NCBI GenBank assembly: GCA_016929065.1
Contig: JAFGJO010000028.1
Location: 1-64,000 of the forward strand
Length of the DNA stretch: 64,000 nt
Source: Spirochaetales bacterium
GTDB lineage: Bacteria > Spirochaetota > Spirochaetia > SZUA-6 > RPPD01
Direction of reading: 5' to 3'
Below the pieces are notes generated by a model that saw only the letters and a list, made by a program, of their open reading frames with translations, was not told the DNA's origin and made no database searches. A program made the position numbers and the translations under genes. Of this stretch, positions 16,563 through 25,390 are shown piece by piece (position 1 is the first letter of the stretch; every line of letters begins with the position of its first letter).

Positions 16563-17387
16563 ATGACAAACGAACGACTGAAAAAATTACAAAAGCACGC
16601 GCTTGCCGCACGCAGGACGGTCATTTCAATGGCGACCGGCGGGGGATGTTTTGTCGGTGCATCGCTTTCCTGTACGGACTTATTTATCAGTCTCTATTTC
16701 AGTGAAGCGAACATCAATCCAAACAACAAAAAGAACCCCGACCGCGATTATGTTCTCCTCTCCAAAGGGCATGCGGTCCCTGCCTGGTATGCGGTTCTTG
16801 CTGAAGCGGGATTCTTTGACAGGAACCTGCTGAAAGATTACATGAAGCCTGGCTCGCATTTGTATCTGCATCCAAACACGCATATACCCGGAATCGAGTT
16901 TCATGCAGGCTCCCTGGGGCAGACACTCGCAGTCGCCGCGGGCATTGCCTATGACCAGAAGGTGTCGGACAATACCGGCCGCGTTTTCGTCATCCTCGGG
17001 GACGGGGAACTCAACGAAGGATCAATCTGGGAAACACTGTTGTTTATTGCCGCGAAAAAACTGAACAATCTTGTTATTATTATAGATAGAAACGAACTGC
17101 AGGCGAACTTCACCACAGAGGAAGTAATTCCCATTGAGCCGATTCCGGATAAATTTACTGCCTTCGGGTTTTCATGCCTTGAAACAGACGGGCATGACTT
17201 TGAAAAACTCGAAGAAGCATTTGCCCTGGCTCGAGGCAGTGAAAAGCCGGCGGTCATTATTGCCAAAACAGTCCGGGGCAAGGGAATACCCGGCATCGAA
17301 CGCAGGGCGGACAAATGGTTTATGCAGGTAACCGAACATGAACGGGATCAGCTCATCCGGGAACTCGAACAACAGGAAAGCAGATAA
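16563..17387 (+). CDS. Transketolase, N-terminal subunit
   Basis: 274 residues, the usual size for the N-terminal half of split transketolases. It carries the thiamine-diphosphate site: GDGELNEGSIWETLLFIAAK is the canonical GDG-x(20+)-N motif, ending in IIIDRNELQ. Before it are SKGHAVPAWYAVLAEAGFF and PGIEFHAGSLGQTLAVAAGI, which bind cofactor and phosphate. The enzyme moves two-carbon units between sugar phosphates in the non-oxidative pentose-phosphate pathway. Its stop lies one base before the ATG of the C-terminal subunit, so the two are made together. Confidence 0.95.
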   Translation: MTNERLKKLQKHALAARRTVISMATGGGCFVGASLSCTDLFISLYFSEANINPNNKKNPDRDYVLLSKGHAVPAWYAVLAEAGFFDRNLLKDYMKPGSHLYLHPNTHIPGIEFHAGSLGQTLAVAAGIAYDQKVSDNTGRVFVILGDGELNEGSIWETLLFIAAKKLNNLVIIIDRNELQANFTTEEVIPIEPIPDKFTAFGFSCLETDGHDFEKLEEAFALARGSEKPAVIIAKTVRGKGIPGIERRADKWFMQVTEHERDQLIRELEQQESR

Positions 17388-17388
17388 T

Positions 17389-18300
17389 ATGACATACGAA
17401 GAACTTCTTGCATCAGAGGCAAATAAAAATTCAAATCTGTATGTTCTCACCGCCGAAAACCGCGCGGCTATCCGCAATCTTCATACGGTCATGAAAGACC
17501 GGTTCATTGATGTGGGCATCGCGGAGCAGACCATGATCGGCCTTGCAGCGGGACTTGCTGCGCGCGGCCGACGGCCTGTGGTCCACGCGTTATCAGCGTT
17601 TCTGACAATGCGCGCGTTCGAGTTTATCCGAAGTACTGCGGGCCTGCCGAACCTGCCGGTCGTGCTTGTCGGCGCGATTCCCGGTTTTTTATCCGAGGCA
17701 AACGGCCCCACTCACCAGGCAATCGAGGATATCGCACTCATGCGGATGATCCCGGGAATGCAGGTCTTTGCTCCGTCATCAAACGATGAACTGCTTGAAT
17801 CCATGAGACTGGCTCTGGCCGCGGACACGCCGTCGTATATCCGGTTTTTTGCGGGGGATGCTCCTTTAGAGAAACCGATTTACGGCTCGGTACCCGAAGG
17901 ATGCTGGTATTCGGAAGGTACAGATATCACCCTGATTACAACAGGATTTCTTCTGCATGAAACATTCAAGGCGAAAGCATTGCTTGAGAATACCGGAAAA
18001 TCTGTCGGCATCCTTTCGCTTCCGCAGCTGTCACCCGCTCCCGCGAAAGCAGTACTGAAAGCATTGCAATCCTCAAAGAAAATCGTTGCCATCGAAGACC
18101 ACTTTGAAACCGGCGGGCTCTCCTCGATAGTCAGGGAAGTATTTGCAGAAAATTCTTCCTTAATAAAAATACCACAGCCGGTGATTCATTGCATTTCATT
18201 AAAGACGAAATGGTTTGAGCCGCTGCTGTTGCCGGATGTGCTGGAGCACGAAGGATTTACCGGTAAAAAACTGGCAGAGCGAATATTGAAAAATGAATAA
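17389..18300 (+). CDS. Transketolase, C-terminal subunit
   Basis: 303 residues from the ATG at 17389, preceded by caggaaag. It contains the pyrimidine-binding domain: RFIDVGIAEQTMIGLAAGLA has the catalytic Glu that activates thiamine diphosphate, followed by the LVGAIPGFLSEANGPTHQAI loop. A transketolase C-terminal fold completes it (DITLITTGFLLHETFKA, VAIEDHFETGGLSSIVREV). Together with the preceding gene it forms a heterotetramer-type enzyme. Related split enzymes can use DXP-like or apiose-like sugars, so pentose phosphates are the default and not a proven substrate. Confidence 0.93.
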   Translation: MTYEELLASEANKNSNLYVLTAENRAAIRNLHTVMKDRFIDVGIAEQTMIGLAAGLAARGRRPVVHALSAFLTMRAFEFIRSTAGLPNLPVVLVGAIPGFLSEANGPTHQAIEDIALMRMIPGMQVFAPSSNDELLESMRLALAADTPSYIRFFAGDAPLEKPIYGSVPEGCWYSEGTDITLITTGFLLHETFKAKALLENTGKSVGILSLPQLSPAPAKAVLKALQSSKKIVAIEDHFETGGLSSIVREVFAENSSLIKIPQPVIHCISLKTKWFEPLLLPDVLEHEGFTGKKLAERILKNE

Positions 18301-18565
18301 AAAACCGGGAATATAATTTGGGGCAGCATTGTGAGCAATGTATCTACAATTGTCTTACATAATGTTGTATGTTTCTTTAATTAGTCACAGATAATTTTTT
18401 TGTTGTGTTCATCTGTGAAATAATCTTTCCCTGCCGATACTTGCATGAATTATTTTTTCCCGCTACATTCTTACTATTCTGTACTTACAACAATAAAAGG
18501 CTGAGAAGAAACCGTATAAAACAATCATTCCAGCCGGAGACATGATAATCGAAGGAGATAAAACC

Positions 18566-20227
18566 ATGAGAAGTGATGAAGCCAAAAAGGGTCTTGAACG
18601 GAGCGCGAACCGCTCCCTGCTCTACGCCACCGGAGTGACCAAAAGCGATATGAAAAAGCCGTTCGTCGGCGTCTGTTCCAGTTTTACCGACCTCATTCCC
18701 GGCCATATCGGCATGCGCAGACTTGAACAGTTTATCCGCGAGGGCGTGATTGAAGGCGGCGGGATGCCGTTTGTCTTTTGCATTCCCGGTATCTGCGACG
18801 GCATTGCCATGGGACACACCGGCATGCACTATTCTTTACCCTCGCGTGAATTGATTGCAGACATGGTTCAATCGATTACCGAAGCACACCGTCTTGACGG
18901 GCTGGTGCTTCTGACCAACTGCGACAAGATCACCCCGGGCATGCTGATGGCAGCGGCCAGGCTGGATATTCCTACGGTTGTCGTCACTGCCGGGCCAATG
19001 CATTCCGGCATTTACCGCGGCAGAAAATTATCCATGGTGCGCGACACCTTTGAGGCGGTCGGCAAAGTACAGGCCGGCACCATGACCGAGGCCGAAGCCG
19101 AGCAACTCGAATGCGAAGCCTGTCCCGGCGAAGGAGCGTGTCAGGGATTGTACACAGCGAATACCATGGCCTGTCTCACCGAGACAATGGGACTTTCTCT
19201 TCCCGGGTGCGCCACCGCACTTGCAGGATCTGCAAGAAAAACACGCATTGCCAAGGATTCGGGCAAACGGGTAATGGAGCTGATCCGCAAAAATGAAACC
19301 GCGAGAAAGTTCATGTCCAAAGAAGCCTTTGAAAACGCTATAAGAATGGACATGGCCTTGGGCGGATCGACCAACACGACCCTTCACATCCCGGCGATTG
19401 CCCATGCAGCCGACGTTGACATCACCCTTGATGATTTCGACCGCCTCTCCCGCTCAACACCGAATATCACCAAACTCCGGCCCTCGGGCGAACACATGAT
19501 GGAGGATTTTGACTATGCGGGCGGAATCCCCGCATCCTTGCACATCCTGAAAGATAAAATTCACAATACACCGACAGTCTCGGGGCACTCAACCCATGAC
19601 ATTGCCGATGCAGTCCAGTGGATTGATTACGATGTCATCCGCAAAACCGATAATGCCTATTACCCCGAAGGCGGGATCGCGGTGTTAAAGGGATCTCTCG
19701 CACCGGAAGGCGCGGTGGTAAAACAGTCCGCGGTTGAAAAAAAGCTGCTGCAGTTCAGGGGCAAGGCAAAGGTCTATGAATGCGAGGAAGACGCAATCAA
19801 GGCGCTCTTTGACAAAAAAATAAAGGAGATGGATGTGATCATCATCCGAAACGAAGGGCCCAAGGGCGGACCGGGTATGCGTGAGTCGCTTGCACTCACC
19901 TCTGCGATCGCGGGCGTCGGCCTGGGCGGCAGTGTTGCGCTCGTTACCGACGGCAGGTTCTCCGGCGGCACAAAAAACCTTTCGATCGGGCATGTATCAC
20001 CCGAAAGTTTTGACTGCGGCCCCATTGGCCTGGTCAAAGACGGCGATGAAATAGAGATTGACCTCCCGAACCGCAAACTGAACCTTTTGGTGGATGACGC
20101 GGAAATTGAAAAACGCAAAGCCGCATGGAAAAAACCGGCGCCCAAGTTCACCACCGGATGGCTCTCCCGGTATACGTCACTGGTTGAATCCGCTGCAAAA
20201 GGTGCGGTGCTGAAGAATGGAGTGTAA
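18566..20227 (+). CDS. ilvD: Dihydroxy-acid dehydratase
   Basis: 553 residues from the ATG at 18566, with aaggag eight bases ahead. It is a full-length IlvD/Edd-family Fe-S enzyme: Cys in [12 protein letters not shown] and [19 protein letters not shown] hold the cluster, [17 protein letters not shown] is family-typical, and [20 protein letters not shown] is near the C-terminus. It makes 2-oxo acids for valine, isoleucine and pantothenate synthesis. Some relatives act on sugar acids, but these motifs fit IlvD. No other branched-chain gene is adjacent. The 265-base upstream gap contains only a degenerate cacagata/catctgtg repeat trace. Confidence 0.93.
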   Translation: MRSDEAKKGLERSANRSLLYATGVTKSDMKKPFVGVCSSFTDLIPGHIGMRRLEQFIREGVIEGGGMPFVFCIPGICDGIAMGHTGMHYSLPSRELIADMVQSITEAHRLDGLVLLTNCDKITPGMLMAAARLDIPTVVVTAGPMHSGIYRGRKLSMVRDTFEAVGKVQAGTMTEAEAEQLECEACPGEGACQGLYTANTMACLTETMGLSLPGCATALAGSARKTRIAKDSGKRVMELIRKNETARKFMSKEAFENAIRMDMALGGSTNTTLHIPAIAHAADVDITLDDFDRLSRSTPNITKLRPSGEHMMEDFDYAGGIPASLHILKDKIHNTPTVSGHSTHDIADAVQWIDYDVIRKTDNAYYPEGGIAVLKGSLAPEGAVVKQSAVEKKLLQFRGKAKVYECEEDAIKALFDKKIKEMDVIIIRNEGPKGGPGMRESLALTSAIAGVGLGGSVALVTDGRFSGGTKNLSIGHVSPESFDCGPIGLVKDGDEIEIDLPNRKLNLLVDDAEIEKRKAAWKKPAPKFTTGWLSRYTSLVESAAKGAVLKNGV

Positions 20228-20299
20228 GATTTAACTGTCGGGAAAGAAGTTTTCTCGCGAAGAACGCGAAAATAATAAGATAAATATTACATTATATTT

Positions 20300-20334
20300 G
20301 GCCGGAGGGGCATTTGCCTTTCCGGCTTTTTTTT
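20300..20334 (+). terminator. Terminator after ilvD
   Basis: GCCGGAggggcatttgccttTCCGGC followed by eight Ts. A dispersed-repeat fragment, ttctcgcgaagaacgcgaaa, lies just upstream at about 20250. Confidence 0.85.
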
Positions 20335-20431
20335 GAATTGTATTTAAGGAGTTTCACCCAGTCCCCGGTAAACATTCCTTGATTGAGCACGGAATAATCG
20401 GACCCATAAAAGAAAGATGGAGTGATCATAG

Positions 20432-20759
20432 ATGATAAATCATCAAATTGTTGATTTGCGCAGCCTGGAAATGGCAAAGGAAATCGTTAAAAAAATAGAA
20501 GCCGATCCCCAAAAAAAGGTATTCAATAAGCGATTACAGTCTGCACTCACTGGAAAAACTTGCATGGAACTGAGGCAGGACAGGAATAGATCGGTATTTT
20601 GCATGAAAATGACCGGGTAGATATCAAGGCAATTCTGCTTGATACATAGAGGAAGGAAGAAGACTCCGTCAACACAGTCCTTTTTACGGCATCCTTACTC
20701 CAAAAGAGCGGTGGAGTATATACAAGAGGTATACTATATTTTACAAGACCACAGCTTGA
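20432..20759 (+). pseudogene. Frameshifted small antitoxin-like gene
   Basis: Three reading frames in order resemble pieces of one approximately 110-residue protein. Frame A from the ATG at 20432 reads VDLRSLEMAKEIVKKIEADP. Frame B near 20590-20650 reads GILHENDRVDIKAILLDT then a stop. Frame C at 20652-20759 reads EGRRLRQHSPFYGILTPKER and ends TGA. This order (a helix 'lrsLe.a..iv.ki...P', then 'eil....v..i...Ll', then 'eg.rLRqssPF.GiLt..ER') matches a widespread small family that often sits beside nucleotidyltransferase-like toxin genes. The family link is from memory. No partner gene is present. Poly-A runs (ccccaaaaaaagg) may have caused one slip. Confidence 0.6.
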
Positions 20760-20850
20760 GTATATTATCCGCGCAACAGGCAATTATTAATAGATATTTG
20801 TTTTCAATCGGAAAATAAATTTCTTTTTCGATCTTTTTGTTCCACTGCCT

Positions 20851-20906
20851 CTCCTTTCCTGTTTTCATGGATTCCTTATAAATTCTTTTTCTCCTTTCCT
20901 GTTTTC
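20851..20906 (+). promoter_or_regulatory. Two 16-base direct repeats 40 bases apart upstream of the ECF-caspase operon
   Basis: CTCCTTTCCTGTTTTC occurs at 20851-20866 and again at 20891-20906, identical and spaced by exactly 40 bases (about four helical turns). It lies 50-100 bases before the -10 box at 20955, where an activator might bind. The gap 20760-20983 holds no gene. Confidence 0.5.
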
Positions 20907-20931
20907 CAGGTAATTTTCCTCATATGAGGTA

Positions 20932-20960
20932 ACAGTTTTCCGTACGATTTGTGTTATACT
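20932..20960 (+). promoter_or_regulatory. Promoter -10 element for the ECF-caspase operon
   Basis: TATACT at 20955-20960 is a strong -10 box, while the -35 region (20932-20937, acagtt) is poor, as in activated promoters. Transcription would begin near 20967. That rules out the upstream in-frame GTG at 20951 and supports the GTG at 20984. Confidence 0.5.
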
Positions 20961-20983
20961 ATACGAGAAAGGAAAGGGAAAAC

Positions 20984-21469
20984 GTGGCAGTAGATGTTGA
21001 AGCGCTGTACAGGAGGTACGGCCCCATGGTAATCCGCAGATGCAGACAGCTCCTCAATGATGAAGAGCAGGCGATTGACGCGGCACAGGATACATTCGTA
21101 AAGGTAATCCGCTATAAGGAAAAACTTGACGCGAAAGCACCGTCGAGTCTTTTATACCGGATTGCTACCAATGTGTGCCTCAATGTAATACGGTCACGGG
21201 GAAAAAAGGCGATTCCAACCGATCGTGAGTATCTGGAAACCATTGCGGTTTCACAGGGACATGAGGAACGAATTGTCGCAGGAGAGGTCCTGAAGGCGGT
21301 CTTTCGGGGGGAAAAAAAGTCGACACGCGAAATCGCGGTTTTTTACTACGTCGACAACATGACCCTCGAACAGGTTGCCGACACCGTGGGTCTCTCGGTA
21401 TCCGGTGTACGCAAGCGGCTTCGCAATCTTGCCGGCCGGGTACAAGAGCGTAAGGAGGCATTTCTATGA
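20984..21469 (+). CDS. ECF-family RNA polymerase sigma factor
   Basis: 161 residues from a GTG at 20984, preceded by aaaggaaaggg. Region 2 is clear: VEALYRRYGPMVIRRCRQLL, DAAQDTFVKVIRYKEKL, and SSLLYRIATNVCLNVIRSRG, which melts and reads the -10. Region 4 reads IAVFYYVDNMTLEQVADTVG then SGVRKRLRNLAGRV, the -35 helix-turn-helix. It overlaps the next gene by four bases (ATGA). It probably directs its own operon and perhaps surface genes, and is held by the membrane anti-sigma encoded next. Confidence 0.92.
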   Translation: MAVDVEALYRRYGPMVIRRCRQLLNDEEQAIDAAQDTFVKVIRYKEKLDAKAPSSLLYRIATNVCLNVIRSRGKKAIPTDREYLETIAVSQGHEERIVAGEVLKAVFRGEKKSTREIAVFYYVDNMTLEQVADTVGLSVSGVRKRLRNLAGRVQERKEAFL

Positions 21470-22374
21470 ACAAAACGACATCCCTTCCCGATTTAATCCT
21501 TGAACAGTATGTGCTGCACGAACTGGATGAGAGGGAAATGAAGGAAATCGGGCAGCTTGAAAAAGAGAATCCGGATGTAAAGAAACGGATTGATGCAATA
21601 CGGCAATCCAACGAAGAGATACTATCGATGTATCCGGTTTCCATAATGGCCGAATCAATTGAAACAAAAAAAGCAAAAGCCCGTTTTACAAACTGGAAAC
21701 CCGGTTCCCCGGCTACCATGTCTTTCATCGGCGTTGCAGGGCTTGCAGCTGCTGCTGCAGTGACAGTCTTTTTTACCCCGGTGCTTCGCCAGAATGAAAT
21801 TCCAACGGAAAGCATCTCTGCCACAGCAGCCAATCCTGACACGTCCGGAAATCAGGCAAACAATGGCAATCCGAATATTGTCCTGCCGTCGCAGGCTCCC
21901 GACACAACACGATTAAAGGGATCAGAATATATCAATACACCGCGGATTGCCCTGTTTAAAAAGATCATTGACGAAGAACAGGAAACCGCAAAACAGCTTC
22001 TCCCAAAAGAAGTGCTGCATCAGGGTGATGAGATACAGGTCCGGTATTATTCCGGAAAATATTCCCACGGGATCATCATTTCGATCGACGGGCGAGGTGC
22101 GGTCACCCTTCACTCTCCGTCCCCGCGCACAGAGAGCACAGAACTTGTGAAATACAAAGACACATTTATCAAAAACTCGTTCAAACTCGATGACGCGCCC
22201 TATTTTGAACGGTTCTTTTTTATTCTCGGCAATACGCCGATACAGTCAATTGACGGGATTCTCCTCTCTGCGGAGAAACTCGGATCGGATCCCGTGAATG
22301 CAGAAAAAGCAGATTTAGAACTTCCAAAAGAATTCACCGTCACCTCGATTATTGTCTACAAGGAGGAACGATAA
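21466..22374 (+). CDS. Membrane anti-sigma-like protein with DUF4384-like outer domain
   Basis: 302 residues. The N-terminal 60 residues are helical and charged (LPDLILEQYVLHELDEREMK), like the zinc-free anti-sigma domains that clasp ECF factors. One membrane helix lies at about 85-104. After a Ser/Asn/Pro linker, residues 155-300 form an envelope domain with the DUF4384 outline: LHQGDEIQVRYYSGKYSHGI, IISIDGRGAVTLHSPS, ELVKYKDTFIKNSFKLDDAP, FERFFFILGNTPI. DUF4384 is often found beside or fused to caspase-like domains. Translation is coupled at both ends: ATGA overlap with the sigma gene, and TAATG overlap with the caspase gene. Confidence 0.78.
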   Translation: MNKTTSLPDLILEQYVLHELDEREMKEIGQLEKENPDVKKRIDAIRQSNEEILSMYPVSIMAESIETKKAKARFTNWKPGSPATMSFIGVAGLAAAAAVTVFFTPVLRQNEIPTESISATAANPDTSGNQANNGNPNIVLPSQAPDTTRLKGSEYINTPRIALFKKIIDEEQETAKQLLPKEVLHQGDEIQVRYYSGKYSHGIIISIDGRGAVTLHSPSPRTESTELVKYKDTFIKNSFKLDDAPYFERFFFILGNTPIQSIDGILLSAEKLGSDPVNAEKADLELPKEFTVTSIIVYKEER

Positions 22375-24566
22375 TGGTTACCTTTTCACAATCAGTATAT
22401 AAAATATTTCGTATTGCCGGTTTCATCCTGATTCTGTTTTTTCTGAGTGCCGTGGCCGCATTTTCCAGTGATCCGGCAGGGGTAGGACGATATGCGCTTA
22501 TTATCGGGAAAAACAACGGCGGCAATGAACGGGTCATGCTCAAGTATGCTGCCACTGATGCAGCCGCATTCTCCCAGGTATTGCAGGAAATGGGGGGGCT
22601 GCAGCAGGCCCGCCAGGTTTTATTGCTTGATCCCTCTGTCCGGGAAATTGAAGAGGGATTCGATGCCATTTCAAAACGGATCGAACTCGAAAAAGAATCA
22701 TTGCGGCGGAGCGAGTTTATTGTTTATTATTCGGGGCATTCCGATGAAAATGGGCTTTTAATCAGCAACAACTCTCTTTCCTATAAAAAACTGAGAGATT
22801 ATATCACCAATGTTCCCGCTGATGTGCGCATCGCGATCATCGATTCATGCGCATCGGGCGTGTTTATCCGCACAAAAGGCGGAACACAGCAGCCGCCATT
22901 TCTGGTGGATTCATCCACAGAAATGAAAGGCTATGCCTTTCTCACCTCCAGTTCGGAAAACGAATCCGCCCAGGAATCCGACCGGCTGGCCGCATCGTTT
23001 TTTACGCACTATCTTGTTTCCGGTTTGCGCGGCGGCGCTGATGCGACCCAGGACAGCGTGGTCACCTTAAATGAGGCGTATCATTACGCGTTCAAGGAAA
23101 CGCTTGCCAAAACAGAAAAAACCCGATATGGAGCGCAGCATCCGTCATACGACATTCAGCTGACCGGCACCGGCGACCTCATTCTCACCGATCTGCGTGA
23201 AACCACCTCCGGCGTGGTTTTCCATGAAGCTTTAAACGGAATCATCTATATCCGCAACCACCGAGGTGATTTGATTGTTGAACTCAACAAATCCCCGGGC
23301 ACCCCGATGGAAATCGGTTTGACGCCGGGCACCTATAAAATTCTTATCGAAACCGAAAACAAACTTCTCGAAGCATCAGTCCAGCTGTCAAAGGGAAGCC
23401 GGACCCGTGTGTCACTTACCGACATGGCCCGGGCGCATCCCGAAGGAACGACCGCCCGCGGCAGCAGTGATGAGTTGATTCTGGAACCCGGTTCCGAAGA
23501 GTTGTTGTTCACTCCGTTTTCTGTTTCCCTGTTCCCCATGGGAGGACACACAAATACGGAAACCGCGATTTCGCTGAACCTCACTGTTGGATTGCAATAC
23601 AGGGTTCGGGGCTTTATGTTCTCGATGACGGGATCTATCATCAATGAAAATCTGTCCGGAGGCAATTTCGCCGGCGTTTTTTCCATCATGAATGGAAACC
23701 TGAAAGGGGGAACATTCAGCGGCGTATTCAATATGGTCAGCGGCGATACTTCATTCTTCTCCGGTGCCGGCGTGTTTAATATCGGCGGCGGAAAAGTAGC
23801 CGGCGTCCAGTTCGGCGGTGTCTTCAATATTGCGGGAGCGGATGTACTTGGAGCCCAGCTTTCCGGTGTTTGGAACATTTGCGGGAAAGACCTGCGGGGC
23901 GGACAGGCAGCAGGCGTGGTCAATATGGCGGGAGATGTGGAAGGCGTTCAGGTAGCGGGTGTGTTCAACATGGCAGAAGATGTCAAGGGAGCCCAGGTTG
24001 GACTGGTGAATACAGGAGGAAGAATTGACGGTGTCCAGGTGGGCCTGATTAATATTTCCGATGAAAACCATGGAGCTTCGATTGGCCTTGTTACGATCAG
24101 CAAAAACGGCATCCATAATTTTGAACTCTGGGCGGACACCGATTCCATGAGCTATGCTGCTTTCAAATCCGGCACCGAATATTTTTATTCGATCTTTCTG
24201 GCAGGCTACGACCTGTTTGGAGATTCAGGACGATGGGCATATGGTATCGGGCTTGGTGCGCATATTCCGCTTGATCCGGTATTTATCGACACGGATATTC
24301 TGATCACCTCTGTTCATACTGTAAACGAAAGTCCGGGTGCGATTCCCTACCAGAAAACACTCCTGCCGAAATTCCGGTCAAAAGTGGGGGCATCCTTTTT
24401 CAATACCATCGGCGTGTTCGCTGGTGTAGAATTGCAGTTTCATTACACCGATATGTACTATGGTGAAAATGCAGCTGCAAATGCCCTGTTTGAGTTCCCT
24501 GTACAGGCAGGCAATACCTGCAGTGTTGTTCCGGGATTTGTATTCGGCGTCCAGCTGCTGAATTAA
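22374..24566 (+). CDS. Secreted caspase-like (C14) protein with LA_2272-type repeats
   Basis: 730 residues. The signal sequence or anchor spans 8-30. A peptidase C14 domain covers 38-270: RYALIIGKNNGG, the catalytic His122 in VYYSGHSDENG, the catalytic Cys159 in AIIDSCASGVF, and a C-terminal HPSYDIQLTGTGDLILTDL. A short beta domain (280-350) follows. Residues 425-575 hold about nine 18-20 residue units of the form G-[VG]-F-N-[IM]-x-G-x-x-x-G-x-Q, the pattern of LA_2272-type surface repeats. The C-terminal 150 residues look like beta-strands and end in FVFGVQLLN. Both catalytic residues are present, so it is probably active outside the cytoplasm. It is the third gene of the ECF unit. Confidence 0.85.
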   Translation: MVTFSQSVYKIFRIAGFILILFFLSAVAAFSSDPAGVGRYALIIGKNNGGNERVMLKYAATDAAAFSQVLQEMGGLQQARQVLLLDPSVREIEEGFDAISKRIELEKESLRRSEFIVYYSGHSDENGLLISNNSLSYKKLRDYITNVPADVRIAIIDSCASGVFIRTKGGTQQPPFLVDSSTEMKGYAFLTSSSENESAQESDRLAASFFTHYLVSGLRGGADATQDSVVTLNEAYHYAFKETLAKTEKTRYGAQHPSYDIQLTGTGDLILTDLRETTSGVVFHEALNGIIYIRNHRGDLIVELNKSPGTPMEIGLTPGTYKILIETENKLLEASVQLSKGSRTRVSLTDMARAHPEGTTARGSSDELILEPGSEELLFTPFSVSLFPMGGHTNTETAISLNLTVGLQYRVRGFMFSMTGSIINENLSGGNFAGVFSIMNGNLKGGTFSGVFNMVSGDTSFFSGAGVFNIGGGKVAGVQFGGVFNIAGADVLGAQLSGVWNICGKDLRGGQAAGVVNMAGDVEGVQVAGVFNMAEDVKGAQVGLVNTGGRIDGVQVGLINISDENHGASIGLVTISKNGIHNFELWADTDSMSYAAFKSGTEYFYSIFLAGYDLFGDSGRWAYGIGLGAHIPLDPVFIDTDILITSVHTVNESPGAIPYQKTLLPKFRSKVGASFFNTIGVFAGVELQFHYTDMYYGENAAANALFEFPVQAGNTCSVVPGFVFGVQLLN

Positions 24567-24627
24567 TCCGGATATTTTATGGAATTGGATATAAATTTTA
24601 ATTGAGAGTCAGACTGACTTTTTAATA

Positions 24628-24668
24628 GAGGGAGTTTGTGCCGGCCTTGCCTTGCTCCCTCCTTTTCT
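24628..24668 (+). terminator. Probable terminator of the ECF-caspase operon
   Basis: GAGGGAG and CTCCCTC pair across a 20-base loop and are followed by cttttctg. It sits between the caspase gene and the opposing lipoprotein gene. Confidence 0.6.
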
Positions 24669-24672
24669 GTGT

Positions 24673-25380
24673 TTATTGTTCGGGACTGTAGTAATACGGC
24701 CCGTTTGTATAATAGTAATATCCATCCTGGTCTTTTCCGCTGATATAATAGGAAAATCCGGAGTTCAGTTCGGCGTTTTTTGAAGTAATTGTCGCTAACG
24801 GAAGCTGCATCTGCTGGACAGGCAGACTGAACAGAAAGTTGTCATTGGCATCGTAAATCCACAATTCAGCGGAATCGGCTGTCCCGACTACACTGATCGT
24901 ATCCCCCCGGACAGCTGCACTTGGCATTCGTGCAGATTTTGTTTCAATATTCTGCCGCTTCAGAAAAAATGATGTTTCAACGATTTTCCCGCTCTTGTCT
25001 TCCAACAGAACCCGGTACAATCCAATCGGGAACGGGCTGGAATCAGGCATGACGATGCTGTTTGTCCCCACCCAGGGATTTCCCCGCTTCTGGACGCTTT
25101 CCCAGTTTTCTGCTTCAAAGGTCCAGACAAGTTCAGCATCATCATTGATCACATGCATCGCGGCAAGGTCATCAGTTCCGTCCTTGTCCTCGGCCCGTAT
25201 AAATACTGAAAGCTTTTGATACGTGACCCCCAGGATTCGGTTCTGAAACAGGGTAAGCCGCCATTCATTTTCCAAAATCGCCGGCGGATTATCAGAGCAG
25301 GAAAGTCCCAAAATCCCGGATACAGCAAGGACTATCGCGGCGGCCAGTAATTTCAAATTCAATTTCATCTTCTGTTTCAT
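24673..25380 (-). CDS. Lipoprotein of unknown function
   Basis: 235 residues with lipobox GILGLSC, Cys28. The mature part is one beta-rich domain: residues 45-130 with VFIRAEDKDGTDDLAAMHV and IGLYRVLLEDKSGKIVETSF read as an Ig/FN3-like sandwich, and residues 155-230 as a second small one (GDTISVVGTADSAELWIYDA). It ends YYYSPEQ. I recognise no family. The ATG follows gagga and lies 10 bases after the hisC stop, so it is probably transcribed with hisC, although the functions do not obviously connect. Confidence 0.7.
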   Translation of the reverse strand: MKQKMKLNLKLLAAAIVLAVSGILGLSCSDNPPAILENEWRLTLFQNRILGVTYQKLSVFIRAEDKDGTDDLAAMHVINDDAELVWTFEAENWESVQKRGNPWVGTNSIVMPDSSPFPIGLYRVLLEDKSGKIVETSFFLKRQNIETKSARMPSAAVRGDTISVVGTADSAELWIYDANDNFLFSLPVQQMQLPLATITSKNAELNSGFSYYISGKDQDGYYYYTNGPYYYSPEQ

Positions 25381-25390
25381 GGTTTGGTCC

